The translations under genes were made by a program, and so were the position numbers. A stretch of DNA of 59,023 nt from an uncultured Collinsella sp. (GTDB taxonomy: Bacteria; Actinomycetota; Coriobacteriia; Coriobacteriales; Coriobacteriaceae): the NCBI GenBank assembly GCA_902496275.1, contig CABVAC010000009.1:1-59023 (forward strand), in the 5' to 3' direction. The notes below the pieces were generated by a model. The model was not told where the DNA came from and ran no database searches. It worked only from the letters and a program-made list of their open reading frames with translations. This document shows positions 8,898 to 16,890 of the stretch, piece after piece. Position 1 is the first letter of the stretch. Each line of letters begins with the position of its first letter.

Positions 8898-9512
8898 ATG
8901 AAACTTGGATGCGTCATTATGGCTTCGGGCGAGGGCAAGCGGTTTGGCTCTAACAAGATGCTTGCCGATATCTATGGCGAGCCGCTGATTGCCCGGACCA
9001 TCGATTCGGTTCCTCGGGGCTTTGACGTCGTGGTTTCGACGCGTTGGCCCGAGGTCGCTCAGATTTGCGAGGACAAGCATTGCCCGTGCGTGCTGCACGA
9101 TGGCGAGCTGCGCAGCGAAAGCGTCCGTGCGGGCCTTTCGTGGGGAGTCGAACGCAACTGGAAAGGTTGCCTCTTTTTGCCGGGCGACCAGCCGCTCGTG
9201 AGTTCGGATTCTTTTGAGGCTATGGTTCGTGCATTTGACGAGCGCGGCCGCAAGCATCCGGTGCGTCTTGCGTGCAACGGTGAGCCTTCGAGCCCGGTGC
9301 TCTTTCCGGCGGAACTGTTCGATGCACTCATACGTCTTGAGGGCAAGGACGGCGGGGGCTCGATTCTCAAGGACCGTACCGACGTGGTGCTGGTCGAGGC
9401 GCGTGCCTACGAGCTGTGGGATGTCGATACCGCAGAGGGACAGCGACGCATAACGGAGCATATCGCGGCCTGCTCGTATTTTGATCGCGTGGCCAACTGT
9501 ATGAATCAATAA
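8898..9512 (+). CDS. mocA: MocA/MobA-like nucleotidyltransferase
   Basis: A 204-residue protein starting MKLGCVIMASGEGKRFGSNK, the glycine-rich nucleotide-binding signature of NTP-transferase fold enzymes. FLPGDQPLVS (about residue 95) holds the conserved Asp for metal binding, and CNGEPSSPVLFPAELF follows the MocA pattern. MocA adds CMP to molybdopterin, making the MCD cofactor used by xanthine-dehydrogenase-type enzymes. The ATG at 8898 is preceded by GGGGAGG. It is followed eight bases later by the dihydropyrimidinase-like gene, so the two are co-transcribed. Its company with yqeB, yqeC and xdhC supports a cofactor role for a selenium-dependent hydroxylase encoded elsewhere. Confidence 0.85.
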   Translation: MKLGCVIMASGEGKRFGSNKMLADIYGEPLIARTIDSVPRGFDVVVSTRWPEVAQICEDKHCPCVLHDGELRSESVRAGLSWGVERNWKGCLFLPGDQPLVSSDSFEAMVRAFDERGRKHPVRLACNGEPSSPVLFPAELFDALIRLEGKDGGGSILKDRTDVVLVEARAYELWDVDTAEGQRRITEHIAACSYFDRVANCMNQ

Positions 9513-9520
9513 GGAGCAAC

Positions 9521-10888
9521 ATGATCATCATCAAAAACGGCGCGCTCGTGACGCCCCAGGGGCTTCGCCGCGCCGATCTTGCCATGGAGGGCGACAAGAT
9601 TGTGCGGATTGCCGCGGCGATTGAGCCGGCCGAGGGCGATACCGTCGAGGACGCCGCGGGCTGCTGGGTGTTTCCCGGCTTTATCGACGGCCACACGCAC
9701 ATGCAGTGCTGGACTGGCATGGATTGGACGGCAGATAGCTTTGAGACCGGTACGCGTGCGGCTGCCTGCGGCGGTACGACGACCATTGTGGACTACGCGA
9801 CGGCCGATCGCGGCGTGACCATGCCCGATGCCCTTGCCGAGTGGCATCATCGCGCCGACGGCACCTGCACGGCCAACTACGCTTTTCATATGGCACTCGC
9901 CGAGTGGAATGAGCGCAACCGCGCCGATCTTTCGGCCATGCGCGAGGCGGGCGTGTCGTCGTTTAAGACCTACTTTGCCTACGATCATCTGCGCTTGGAC
10001 GATGCCGAGACGCTCGAGGTGCTCGAGGAGCTCAAGCGTATTGGCGGCATACTGTGCGTGCATTGCGAGAACGGTACGCTGGTGAATGAGCTGCAGAAGC
10101 GCGTGTACGAGCAGGGGATTCATGGGCCCGAGGGCCATGCGCTCAGCCGTCCGGACGTGTGTGAAGCTGAGGCCGTGAGCCGCCTACTGTATCTGGCGCA
10201 CCTGGCCAGCGACGCCCCAGTCAACGTGGTGCACCTTTCGACCAAGTTGGGTCTCGAGGCCATTCGTGCGGCCAAGGCGCGCGGGCAGAAGAACATCTAT
10301 GTCGAGACATGCCCTCAGTATCTGATGCTCGACGACACCTGCTATCTGGAGCAGGGCGAGGACGGCTTTGCGGGCGCCAAGTACGTGATGAGCCCGCCGC
10401 TGCGCCATGCCGGTGACCGTGCAGCCCTGCGCGAGGCGCTTGTGGCCGGCGAGATCGATACGATTGCGACCGATCATTGCAGCTTTAACCTGCACGGGCA
10501 AAAGGACCGCGGGCGCGACGATTTTCGCGCGATTCCCAACGGCGGGCCCGGCGTGGAGCATCGTCCCGTCGCGATTGCCACGAGCTTTGAGGGACAGCTG
10601 GGTCCCGAGGATCTGTGCCGCTTGATGAGCGAGAACCCGGCGCGCGTCTTTGGCATGTATCCGCGCAAGGGCTGTCTTGCCGAGGGCTCCGATGCTGACG
10701 TGTGCGTGTGGGATCCAAAGGCGCGCTGGACCATTAGCGCGGCGACGCAGCATCAGGCCGTGGACTACACGCCGCTCGAGGGTTTTGAGGCGCATGGCCG
10801 CGCCAAGGCCGTGTTTGTGAACGGCGTGCTGGCGGCACGCGACGGCGAGCCCACCGGAGCCCAGCCCGGCCGCTACGTCCCCCGCTAG
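9521..10888 (+). CDS. hyuA: Dihydropyrimidinase/hydantoinase-like amidohydrolase
   Basis: A 455-residue cyclic amidohydrolase. FPGFIDGHTHM (about residue 50) carries the two metal-binding histidines, SSFKTYFAYD (about 146) the carboxylated lysine, and VHCENG, VVHLSTK and IATDHCSF the remaining metal ligands. Family members open the rings of dihydropyrimidines, hydantoins and related ureides. In E. coli HyuA lies in the same cluster as ygeX/ygeY/ygeW and is implicated in anaerobic purine breakdown. The start follows AAGGAG closely. Substrate here is inferred from context, not from residues. Confidence 0.9.
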   Translation: MIIIKNGALVTPQGLRRADLAMEGDKIVRIAAAIEPAEGDTVEDAAGCWVFPGFIDGHTHMQCWTGMDWTADSFETGTRAAACGGTTTIVDYATADRGVTMPDALAEWHHRADGTCTANYAFHMALAEWNERNRADLSAMREAGVSSFKTYFAYDHLRLDDAETLEVLEELKRIGGILCVHCENGTLVNELQKRVYEQGIHGPEGHALSRPDVCEAEAVSRLLYLAHLASDAPVNVVHLSTKLGLEAIRAAKARGQKNIYVETCPQYLMLDDTCYLEQGEDGFAGAKYVMSPPLRHAGDRAALREALVAGEIDTIATDHCSFNLHGQKDRGRDDFRAIPNGGPGVEHRPVAIATSFEGQLGPEDLCRLMSENPARVFGMYPRKGCLAEGSDADVCVWDPKARWTISAATQHQAVDYTPLEGFEAHGRAKAVFVNGVLAARDGEPTGAQPGRYVPR

Positions 10889-10914
10889 CAGCAAAGATGC
10901 CGTGTCCCCTCCGC

Positions 10915-10981
10915 AGTTGCGGTGAAATACGGACTGTTTGCGGCCGTCATACGGCCAAACAGTCCGTATTTCACCGCAACT
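10915..10981. repeat. 67-bp near-perfect palindrome, copy 1
   Basis: AGTTGCGGTGAAATACGGAC begins the left arm and its complement ends the right arm at 10981; the arms pair over about 30 bp with a CAT loop and a two-base irregularity. The same element, also exactly 67 bp, occurs at 13702 and 46608. It sits between the hydrolase gene and the convergent yqeC, so in RNA it could act as a two-way terminator. Its length constancy and spread suggest a REP-like or mobile palindromic unit. Confidence 0.85.
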
Positions 10982-10997
10982 GACGAGATGGGGCCGG

Positions 10998-11732
10998 CTA
11001 CTTGAGGCTGGTGGCGATGAGGGGGCGGTTGAGGGCTGCCTCGAAGCGATCTGCCATCGTGGGGTCGCTGAGCGTGTCGACTTGGTTGAGCATGATGCGG
11101 GCATTGTTGAGGTTCAGCATCCGCAGCTCGGCATTGAGCACCTGGGCGACGCGCTCGGGCGTGGCGATGTCGGTGAGCTCGCAGCCGCAACGCTCGCAAA
11201 AGAGCTCGGGGCGGTGGACGGCTTCGTTGATGGGCTTGCCGAGCCCCGAGGCGCCGACGAGCCAGATGACGTTGGCCGTGCCGGCGGGAACGACCGGCTC
11301 CCACGGGGCGTGCGCCTTGAGCGGGAGCCGCTTGCTGCCGTCCGCCTCGGCCAGGACGTAGTCAAAGCGCTGCGCCAGCTGGTCGAGCGGCTCGGCAGGG
11401 GAGGAGAACTTGCCCGTCTCCGGGTCCAAGACACCAGCTTGGCAGATGCTTCCCCGCACAAGCCCCGCGCAGGCCTCGCAGGTGCAACCGGGGACATGCG
11501 CGGCGCCCGGCTTCCAAGGTGCGGCGTCCAGGCGACGGCTCGACCCATCCCACGGCACGCCGGCGACGGGGAGCATATGCGTGGTGGTACAGAGAAGCAC
11601 CCTGCCGCCAGCGCGCATGAGCTCGAGACCCAGCGCCTTCAGCAAGGTCGACTTGCCGCCGCTGCCGATAATCGCGGTAATGCCCGGCTCGATCCTGAGC
11701 GCCGAGGCAAGATTGCCGCTAACCGTTTCCAT
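10998..11732 (-). CDS. yqeC: YqeC: selenium-dependent hydroxylase accessory protein
   Basis: A 244-residue protein with an early P-loop-like motif IIGSGGKSTLLKALG (about residues 21-35) and TTTHML shortly after, the hallmarks of the YqeC family. Central cysteines lie in CTCEAC (about 84) and later in ERCGCEL (about 172), and there is a conserved YVLAEADGSKRLPLKAH segment. YqeC is found with selenium-dependent molybdenum hydroxylases, where it is thought to help mature the selenium-modified cofactor; the biochemical step is not settled. It is on the minus strand, divergent from yqeB. Confidence 0.88.
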   Translation of the reverse strand: METVSGNLASALRIEPGITAIIGSGGKSTLLKALGLELMRAGGRVLLCTTTHMLPVAGVPWDGSSRRLDAAPWKPGAAHVPGCTCEACAGLVRGSICQAGVLDPETGKFSSPAEPLDQLAQRFDYVLAEADGSKRLPLKAHAPWEPVVPAGTANVIWLVGASGLGKPINEAVHRPELFCERCGCELTDIATPERVAQVLNAELRMLNLNNARIMLNQVDTLSDPTMADRFEAALNRPLIATSLK

Positions 11733-11834
11733 CTGTTCACCGCCGTATAATACTGTGATAATAAATAATCATCAGAGTAGCGGTCGAACCGCTTTTGCTC
11801 TGCTCAAACCGTAGCACAGGGAGGTGCCCCGGGA
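11733..11834. promoter_or_regulatory. Divergent promoter region yqeC/yqeB
   Basis: The 102-bp spacer is AT-rich in its centre. A plus-strand TATAAT lies at 11746-11751, and the minus strand offers TTCGAC followed 17 bases later by TTTATT. Clear -35 boxes are lacking for the plus strand. CGGTCGAACCG at 11781-11791 is a short inverted repeat that could be an operator. Confidence 0.4.
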
Positions 11835-12629
11835 ATGCTCGTTTATGTTCGCGGCGCCGGCGATATCGCCACGGGTGTCGCCGCTCGCTTGGTGCACGCC
11901 GGCGTGTCGGTCGTTATGGCCGATATCGCGGTTCCCACGTGCATCCGCCGCACAATCAGTTTTTGCGAGGCTATTCGTCTGGGCGAGGTCCAGGTCGAGG
12001 GCATTCGCGCTCGCTTGGCGCAGACGCCGGCAGAGGCGCTCGAGATTACCCAAGCGGGGGATGTTGCCGTCGTGGTGGACCCTCAGGCCAAGATGCTCGA
12101 TGAGCTTAAACCCGCGGCTGTGGTCGACGCGATTCTGGCCAAGCGCAACCTGGGCACCACGCGCGACATGGCGCCTACCGTCATCGCCGTGGGGCCGGGC
12201 TTTACCGCGCCGGTCGATTGCGACGCCGTGGTCGAGACCATGCGCGGGCATTTTTTGGGCCGTGTCATTACCCAGGGCTCGCCCCAGCCCAACACGGGCG
12301 TGCCGGGCGTGATCGCCGGCTATGGCAAGGAGCGCGTTATCCACAGCCCCGCCGCCGGCGTGTTTCGGTCCGACCGCGCAATCGGCGACATCGTGAGCGC
12401 CGGAGACGTGATTGGCTACGCGGACGATACGCCCATGTGCACGCAGATCGATGGCTGTCTGCGCGGGCTTTTGGCGAACGGCGTGCGGGTGACTGAGGGC
12501 TTTAAATGCGCCGATGTCGATCCGCGCGGCGATGCCAGCTATATCAACTACATTTCGGACAAGGCGACGTCGGTCGGCGGCGGCGTGCTCGAGGCACTCG
12601 CTATGCTCACCGATATCTTTAGAGGATAG
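11835..12629 (+). CDS. yqeB: YqeB: selenium-dependent molybdenum hydroxylase system protein
   Basis: A 264-residue protein of the EF2563/YqeB family, starting MLVYVRGAGDIATGVAARLV, a Rossmann-like GxGxxxxG dinucleotide-binding start. Other visible motifs are AVPTCIRRTISFCEA, the Asp-Val-Ala-Val-Val-Val-Asp strand near residue 75, and VIAVGPGF. The family is a genomic marker for bacteria that load selenium onto molybdenum hydroxylases. The ATG has GGGAGG about 11 bases upstream. xdhC follows after nine bases, so the two form an operon. Confidence 0.88.
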   Translation: MLVYVRGAGDIATGVAARLVHAGVSVVMADIAVPTCIRRTISFCEAIRLGEVQVEGIRARLAQTPAEALEITQAGDVAVVVDPQAKMLDELKPAAVVDAILAKRNLGTTRDMAPTVIAVGPGFTAPVDCDAVVETMRGHFLGRVITQGSPQPNTGVPGVIAGYGKERVIHSPAAGVFRSDRAIGDIVSAGDVIGYADDTPMCTQIDGCLRGLLANGVRVTEGFKCADVDPRGDASYINYISDKATSVGGGVLEALAMLTDIFRG

Positions 12630-12638
12630 AAGGCGGCA

Positions 12639-13682
12639 ATGGAAAAGCTCGATGTTGTGAATGCGGCGCTTGTCGCCCTGCGTGCTGGCGAGACGTGCGA
12701 GCTCGTGGTCGTGGCCGGCACGGCGGGGTCGTCACCGCGCGGTGTGGGCGCATGGATGGCCGTCTTTGCCGATGGCAGCCAGGCGGGCACTATCGGCGGC
12801 GGCAAGATTGAGCTCTTTGCGCTGGACGAGGCGCGAGAGCTGCTGGCCGCGGGGCAATCGCGTCTAGTCCGCTACACCATGGGCGGCGAGAACTCCGATA
12901 CCGGCATGATCTGCGGCGGAGCCATCTGCCTGTGCTATCTGCACCTGGACGCGACCAAGGTACCGTTGCTCCAGTCGGTTGCCGACGTCTTGGTCTATCG
13001 ACGCATCGGCGACTTCGTCATCGACTTTGAGCCGTTTATCGCGAGCGCGCTCGAGGGCGATGTGGCCGAGTACCATGGCGAGGAATCGCGCCGCACCATT
13101 GCGGGCTGCCCCGGGCTTTCGCTGGTGGAGGAGGGGAGTAGGGTCACCTACACCAACGCGGCCTCCGAGATTCCCGCGGCGCACGTCGAGACGCTCTGCC
13201 CCGAGGGCCTGACCTACATCTTTGGCTGCGGACACGTGGGCGCCGCGACGGCGCGCGTGCTCACGGCGGCGGGCTTTGCCGTCGTGGCCTGCGATGACCG
13301 CCCCGGCACGTTGACGCCCGAATGGGTGCCCGGTGTCTACGATCGTCGCCTGGTCGATTACAAGAACCTGAGCGAGCAGTGCCCCATCGGTCCGCGCGAC
13401 TTGGTGGTCGTCGCCACGGCGGGTCACAAATCTGATCTCGACGTGGTGATTCAGGCCATGCGTGCCAAGCCTGCCTACCTGGGCTGTCTGGGTTCGCGCC
13501 GCAAGACGGCCTTTGTGCGCGCCCGCCTGCAGCAGGAAGGCTTTACGCAGGACCAGATCGACGAGCTGCACCTTCCGATCGGCGTTGCCATTGAGGCCGA
13601 GGACCCCGAGGAGATCGCCATCTCCATCGCCGCCGAGATGATCCACCTGCGCCGCACCAAACTCGTCCCCCGCAAGCGCTAA
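12639..13682 (+). CDS. xdhC: XdhC/CoxI-family molybdoenzyme maturation protein
   Basis: A 347-residue protein with the XdhC/CoxI N-terminal region (VVVAGTAGSSPRGVGAWMAV, then GTIGGGKIE, the signature of the family) and a C-terminal Rossmann domain (YIFGCGHVGAATARVL, then CDDRPGTLTPEWVPG, and YLGCLGSRRK). XdhC proteins bind molybdenum cofactor, help its sulfuration and insert it into xanthine-dehydrogenase-like enzymes. It is translated nine bases after yqeB. The molybdoenzyme subunits it would serve are not in this window. Confidence 0.9.
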   Translation: MEKLDVVNAALVALRAGETCELVVVAGTAGSSPRGVGAWMAVFADGSQAGTIGGGKIELFALDEARELLAAGQSRLVRYTMGGENSDTGMICGGAICLCYLHLDATKVPLLQSVADVLVYRRIGDFVIDFEPFIASALEGDVAEYHGEESRRTIAGCPGLSLVEEGSRVTYTNAASEIPAAHVETLCPEGLTYIFGCGHVGAATARVLTAAGFAVVACDDRPGTLTPEWVPGVYDRRLVDYKNLSEQCPIGPRDLVVVATAGHKSDLDVVIQAMRAKPAYLGCLGSRRKTAFVRARLQQEGFTQDQIDELHLPIGVAIEAEDPEEIAISIAAEMIHLRRTKLVPRKR

Positions 13683-13701
13683 TCGCATCCCCACCAATTA
13701 A

Positions 13702-13768
13702 GTTGCGGTGAAATACGGATTGTTTAAGCCTGTTAGGCCGCCCAACAGTCCCTATTTCACCGCAACTG
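13702..13768. repeat. 67-bp near-perfect palindrome, copy 2
   Basis: This has the same arms as the copy at 10915 (AGTTGCGGTGAAATACGGA at the left, its near complement at the right) with a different centre (AAGCCTGTTAGGCCGCC) and a C/A change in the distal arm. It is exactly 67 bp. It follows xdhC and precedes the rplE promoter, at the point where the spc operon is interrupted. Confidence 0.85.
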
Positions 13769-13828
13769 CTTTTTGGGACCCATTTGTGCGGGGGAGTTGT
13801 GGAGTTGTGCAGGCAGACGAGGTTTTTC

Positions 13829-13857
13829 TGGAAATACACACCCAATGCGCGTATAGT
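13829..13857 (+). promoter_or_regulatory. Promoter of the rplE operon
   Basis: TGGAAA and TATAGT are spaced by 17 bases, 138 bases before the rplE ATG. The transcribed leader of about 130 bases contains short GC-rich self-complementary segments but no structure I can name. A strong promoter is expected here because the genes normally upstream of rplE are missing. Confidence 0.6.
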
Positions 13858-13994
13858 ACCGATTGTTTTGTCGGCTCCTGCTGCGTCGAGTCCAAACCGC
13901 AAAATGCCATGAGCGGCGCGGATGCAGTCAGGAGGCACGAGGACAACCCATCGTGGCCACGCCCCGTGCTTAAAACCCCAAGAAGGAGTGAACA

Positions 13995-14552
13995 ATGGCA
14001 GAAGAGAAGTATGTGCCGCGTCTGAAGACCAAGTACAACAACGAGGTCAAGCAGCAGCTTCAGGACAAGTTCCAGTACGAGAACGTCATGATGATCCCCA
14101 AGTTTGAGAAGATCGTCGTGAACATGGGTGTCGGCGAGGCCGCTACCGATTCCAAGGCCATCGACGGTGCCGTGCGCGACCTGCGCGCCATCACCGGCCA
14201 GCAGCCGATGATCACCCGTGCCCGCAAGTCCATCGCTACCTTCCGCCTGCGCGCTGGTATGCCGATTGGCTGCAAGGTTACCCTGCGTGGCGACCGTATG
14301 TGGGAGTTCTTCGATCGTCTGACCTCCGTCGCGATCCCCCGTATCCGCGACTTCCGCGGCATCTCCGCCAAGAGCTTCGACGGCCGTGGTAACTTCTCCA
14401 TGGGCGTCACCGAGCAGCTCATCTTCCCCGAGATCGACTTCGACTCCGTCGATCACCAGCGTGGTATGGACATCACTTTCGTGACCACCGCCAACACCGA
14501 TGAGGAGGCCAAGGCCCTTCTGGACGCCTTCGGTTTCCCGTTCAAGAAATAG
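13995..14552 (+). CDS. rplE: Ribosomal protein uL5
   Basis: A 185-residue protein with the L5 signatures KIVVNMGVGEA (about residue 36), QQPMITRARKSIATFRLR, and PRIRDFRGISAKSFDGRGNF. It binds 5S rRNA in the central protuberance of the 50S subunit. AGAAGGAG precedes the ATG. It normally follows rplX closely; here it opens the operon and is preceded by its own promoter and by unrelated xdhC. Confidence 0.97.
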   Translation: MAEEKYVPRLKTKYNNEVKQQLQDKFQYENVMMIPKFEKIVVNMGVGEAATDSKAIDGAVRDLRAITGQQPMITRARKSIATFRLRAGMPIGCKVTLRGDRMWEFFDRLTSVAIPRIRDFRGISAKSFDGRGNFSMGVTEQLIFPEIDFDSVDHQRGMDITFVTTANTDEEAKALLDAFGFPFKK

Positions 14553-14560
14553 GTTCACCT

Positions 14561-14602
14561 GCCCTAAAAGCGCCGTTTCCAAAAGGGGACGGCGCTTAGG
14601 GC
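14561..14602 (+). other. Hairpin between rplE and rpsZ
   Basis: GCCCTAA and AAGCGCCGT pair with ACGGCGCTT and AGGGC around an AAAA loop, giving a long stem inside the ribosomal operon. No T-run follows. It could tune read-through or message processing between the L5 and S14 genes. Confidence 0.6.
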
Positions 14603-14631
14603 GAACAATACTCTATGTGAGGAGGATATAA

Positions 14632-14817
14632 GTGGCTAAGACATCGATGATCGTCAAGTGCAATCGCAAGCAGAAGTTCTCTACTCGTGAGTACACGCGC
14701 TGCCAGCGCTGCGGCCGTCCGCACTCTGTGTACCGCAAGTTCGGCCTGTGCCGTGTCTGCTTCCGTGAGCTTGCACTCAAGGGCGAGCTTCCCGGCGTTA
14801 AGAAGGCCAGCTGGTAA
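14632..14817 (+). CDS. rpsZ: Ribosomal protein uS14, zinc-binding type Z
   Basis: A 61-residue S14 with two CxxC pairs, CQRC (about residue 24) and CRVC (about 40), which bind one zinc. This is the short zinc-containing form; the zinc-free form is longer. The start is GTG at 14632, eight bases after GGAGG. It helps assemble the 30S head. Confidence 0.95.
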   Translation: MAKTSMIVKCNRKQKFSTREYTRCQRCGRPHSVYRKFGLCRVCFRELALKGELPGVKKASW

Positions 14818-14936
14818 GTCACTACCAGCGTTTCAAGCATCCGTTTGGAACAGGGAAAACGCGCTAGTTAGGCTTTGCCGTTAAGGGCGGCGAAGAACCA
14901 AGAGCACGTGTTCATCAAGAACGAAGGAGAATCTGT

Positions 14937-15335
14937 ATGAACCTTACAGACCCGATCGCAGATATGCTTACGCGCATCCGTAACGCTAACTCTGTGAACA
15001 AGGCCACGGTCTCCATGCCGAGCAGCAAGAAGCTCGTCGAGATCGCTCGTGTTCTGCACGAGGAGGGCTACATCGAGGGCTACGATGTCGAGGACACCGT
15101 TCCCCAGAAGACTCTGCACATCACGCTTAAGTATGGTCCCAAGAAGGCTAAGGTCATCAACGGCATCCGCCGCATTTCCAAGCCGGGCCTGCGTAAGTAC
15201 ACCGGCGTTGCCGACATGCCCCGCGTCCGCGGTGGCCTTGGTACCGCCATTATTTCCACCAGCCATGGCGTCATGACCGACCGCGATGCTCGCAAGCACA
15301 ACGTCGGCGGCGAGATCATCGCTTACGTCTGGTAA
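14937..15335 (+). CDS. rpsH: Ribosomal protein uS8
   Basis: A 132-residue protein starting MNLTDPIADMLTRIRNANSV, the invariant S8 opening, and ending GGEIIAYVW; RRISKPGLRKY and the GLGTAIISTSHGVMTDRDA segment form the rRNA-binding C-terminal domain. It binds helix 21 of 16S rRNA. AAGGAG precedes the ATG. The 119-bp gap before it is longer than usual for this operon and shows no gene. Confidence 0.97.
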   Translation: MNLTDPIADMLTRIRNANSVNKATVSMPSSKKLVEIARVLHEEGYIEGYDVEDTVPQKTLHITLKYGPKKAKVINGIRRISKPGLRKYTGVADMPRVRGGLGTAIISTSHGVMTDRDARKHNVGGEIIAYVW

Positions 15336-15368
15336 TTCGCTCGGTAGGTAGAAGGAAAGGAGATCACC

Positions 15369-15905
15369 GTGTCTCGTATCGGTAATAAGCCTGTCCAGAT
15401 TCCCGCCGGAGTCGAAGTGGCAGTCAACGGCAACAACGTTGTCGTCAAGGGCCCCAAGGGCCAGCTCGAGCTCGATGTCTTTGAGAAGCTCGCTATCAAC
15501 GTCGAGGACAACGTCCTCACCGTTTCCCGTCCCGACGACGAGCGTGAGACCCGTGCCCGCCACGGCCTCACCCGCGCCCTCATCCACAACATGGTTGTTG
15601 GCGTTTCCGAGGGCTTCGAGAAGAAGCTCGAGCTCGCCGGCGTCGGTTACCGCGTGCAGCAGAAGGGCAAGAACCTCGAGTTCTCCCTGGGCTTCTCGCA
15701 CCCCGTGATCGTCGAGGCTCCCGAGGGCATCACCTTCGAGGTTCCCGACAACACCCACGTGAACGTCAAGGGTATCAACAAGCAGCAGGTCGGTCAGATC
15801 GCCGCTGAGATTCGCGGTCATCGTCCTCCCGAGCCTTACAAGGGCAAGGGTATCCACTACGTTGGCGAGCACATCCGCCGCAAGCTGGGTAAGGCCGCCA
15901 AGTAG
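15369..15905 (+). CDS. rplF: Ribosomal protein uL6
   Basis: A 178-residue protein with the duplicated L6 fold: SRIGNKPVQIPAGV at the start and PEPYKGKGIHYVGEHIRRK near the end, the conserved 23S-binding signature. The start is GTG at 15369, seven bases after AAGGAG. It lies near the sarcin-ricin loop of the 50S subunit. Confidence 0.97.
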   Translation: MSRIGNKPVQIPAGVEVAVNGNNVVVKGPKGQLELDVFEKLAINVEDNVLTVSRPDDERETRARHGLTRALIHNMVVGVSEGFEKKLELAGVGYRVQQKGKNLEFSLGFSHPVIVEAPEGITFEVPDNTHVNVKGINKQQVGQIAAEIRGHRPPEPYKGKGIHYVGEHIRRKLGKAAK

Positions 15906-15930
15906 TCGTAACCGACTCACTCGCATAAGA

Positions 15931-15952
15931 CCAGCACCCCGTCAGGTGCTGG
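15931..15952 (+). other. Hairpin between rplF and rplR
   Basis: CCAGCACC and GGTGCTGG form an 8-bp stem with a CCGTCA loop, 29 bases before the rplR start. No T-run follows directly. It probably affects processing or translation coupling. Confidence 0.5.
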
Positions 15953-15980
15953 CAAGATCAACCTTTTTAGGAGTTTACGT

Positions 15981-16349
15981 ATGAACAAGCATAAGGCGAA
16001 GCTGGAAGGCCTCAAGCGTCGTCAGCGTCGTGTTCGCGGCAAGGTCTCGGGTACCGCCGAGCGTCCGCGTCTTCGCGTGACCCGTACTAACGCCAACATC
16101 TATGCCCAGATCATCGACGACAGCAAGGGCTCCAGCCTGACGCTCGTCTCTGCCTCGACCCTCGAGGCCGAGTTCAAGGGCACCCACACCTCGAACAAGG
16201 AGGCTGCGGAGAAGGTCGGTCAGCTCGTTGGCAAGCGCGCCATCGAGGCCGGCATCACCAAGGTCTCCTTCGATCGTGGTGGCCGTATCTACCATGGCCG
16301 CGTCAAGGCCCTCGCCGACGGTGCTCGTGCCGCCGGTCTCGAGTTCTAG
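15981..16349 (+). CDS. rplR: Ribosomal protein uL18
   Basis: A 122-residue protein; RRQRRVRGKVSGTAERPRLR is the basic 5S rRNA-binding start and VSFDRGGRIYHGRVKALADG the C-terminal signature. It joins L5 on 5S rRNA. A TTTAGGAG ribosome site precedes the ATG. Confidence 0.97.
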   Translation: MNKHKAKLEGLKRRQRRVRGKVSGTAERPRLRVTRTNANIYAQIIDDSKGSSLTLVSASTLEAEFKGTHTSNKEAAEKVGQLVGKRAIEAGITKVSFDRGGRIYHGRVKALADGARAAGLEF

Positions 16350-16363
16350 GAGGTATGTAGCAC

Positions 16364-16888
16364 ATGGCTCGTAATCAGAAGCAGCAGCGCGAGGCCTCCG
16401 AGTTCGAGGAGCGCGTCGTTTACATCAACCGCGTGTCGAAGACCGTCAAGGGTGGTCGTCGCATGAGCCTCGTCGCTCTCGTCGTCGTTGGCGACGGCAA
16501 GGGTAACGTCGGCGTTGGCATGGGCAAGTCCGCTGAGGTGCCCATGGCCATCTCCAAGGCGTCTCTCGATGCCAAGAAGAACATGTTCCACGTGCCGGTG
16601 ACCGATCAGGGCACCATCCCGCACGAGGTTCTCGGCCACTTTGGTGCCGGCCGCATCATCATCAAGCCCGCTGTCGAGGGTACCGGCGTTATCGCCGGCG
16701 GCGCTGTGCGTCCCCTCTTTGAGCTTGCTGGCATCAAGAACGTCCTGTCCAAGTCCCTCGGTACCGACAACGGCCTCAACATCATCAAGGCTGCCGTCGA
16801 GGGCCTCAAGGAGCTCTCCAGCCCTGAGGACGTCGCGGCTCGCCGTGGCCTGACGGTCTCCGAGATGTTCGTCGGTAAGGAGAACTAA
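16364..16888 (+). CDS. rpsE: Ribosomal protein uS5
   Basis: A 174-residue protein with the double-stranded RNA-binding N-domain (VVYINRVSKTVKGGRRMS, GDGKGNVGVGMGKSAEVP) and the S5 C-domain (TGVIAGGAVRPLFELAGI, KSLGTDNGLNIIKA). It takes part in decoding fidelity at the 30S mRNA entry. GAGGTATG with spacing typical of this operon precedes the start. Confidence 0.97.
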   Translation: MARNQKQQREASEFEERVVYINRVSKTVKGGRRMSLVALVVVGDGKGNVGVGMGKSAEVPMAISKASLDAKKNMFHVPVTDQGTIPHEVLGHFGAGRIIIKPAVEGTGVIAGGAVRPLFELAGIKNVLSKSLGTDNGLNIIKAAVEGLKELSSPEDVAARRGLTVSEMFVGKEN

Positions 16889-16890
16889 GC

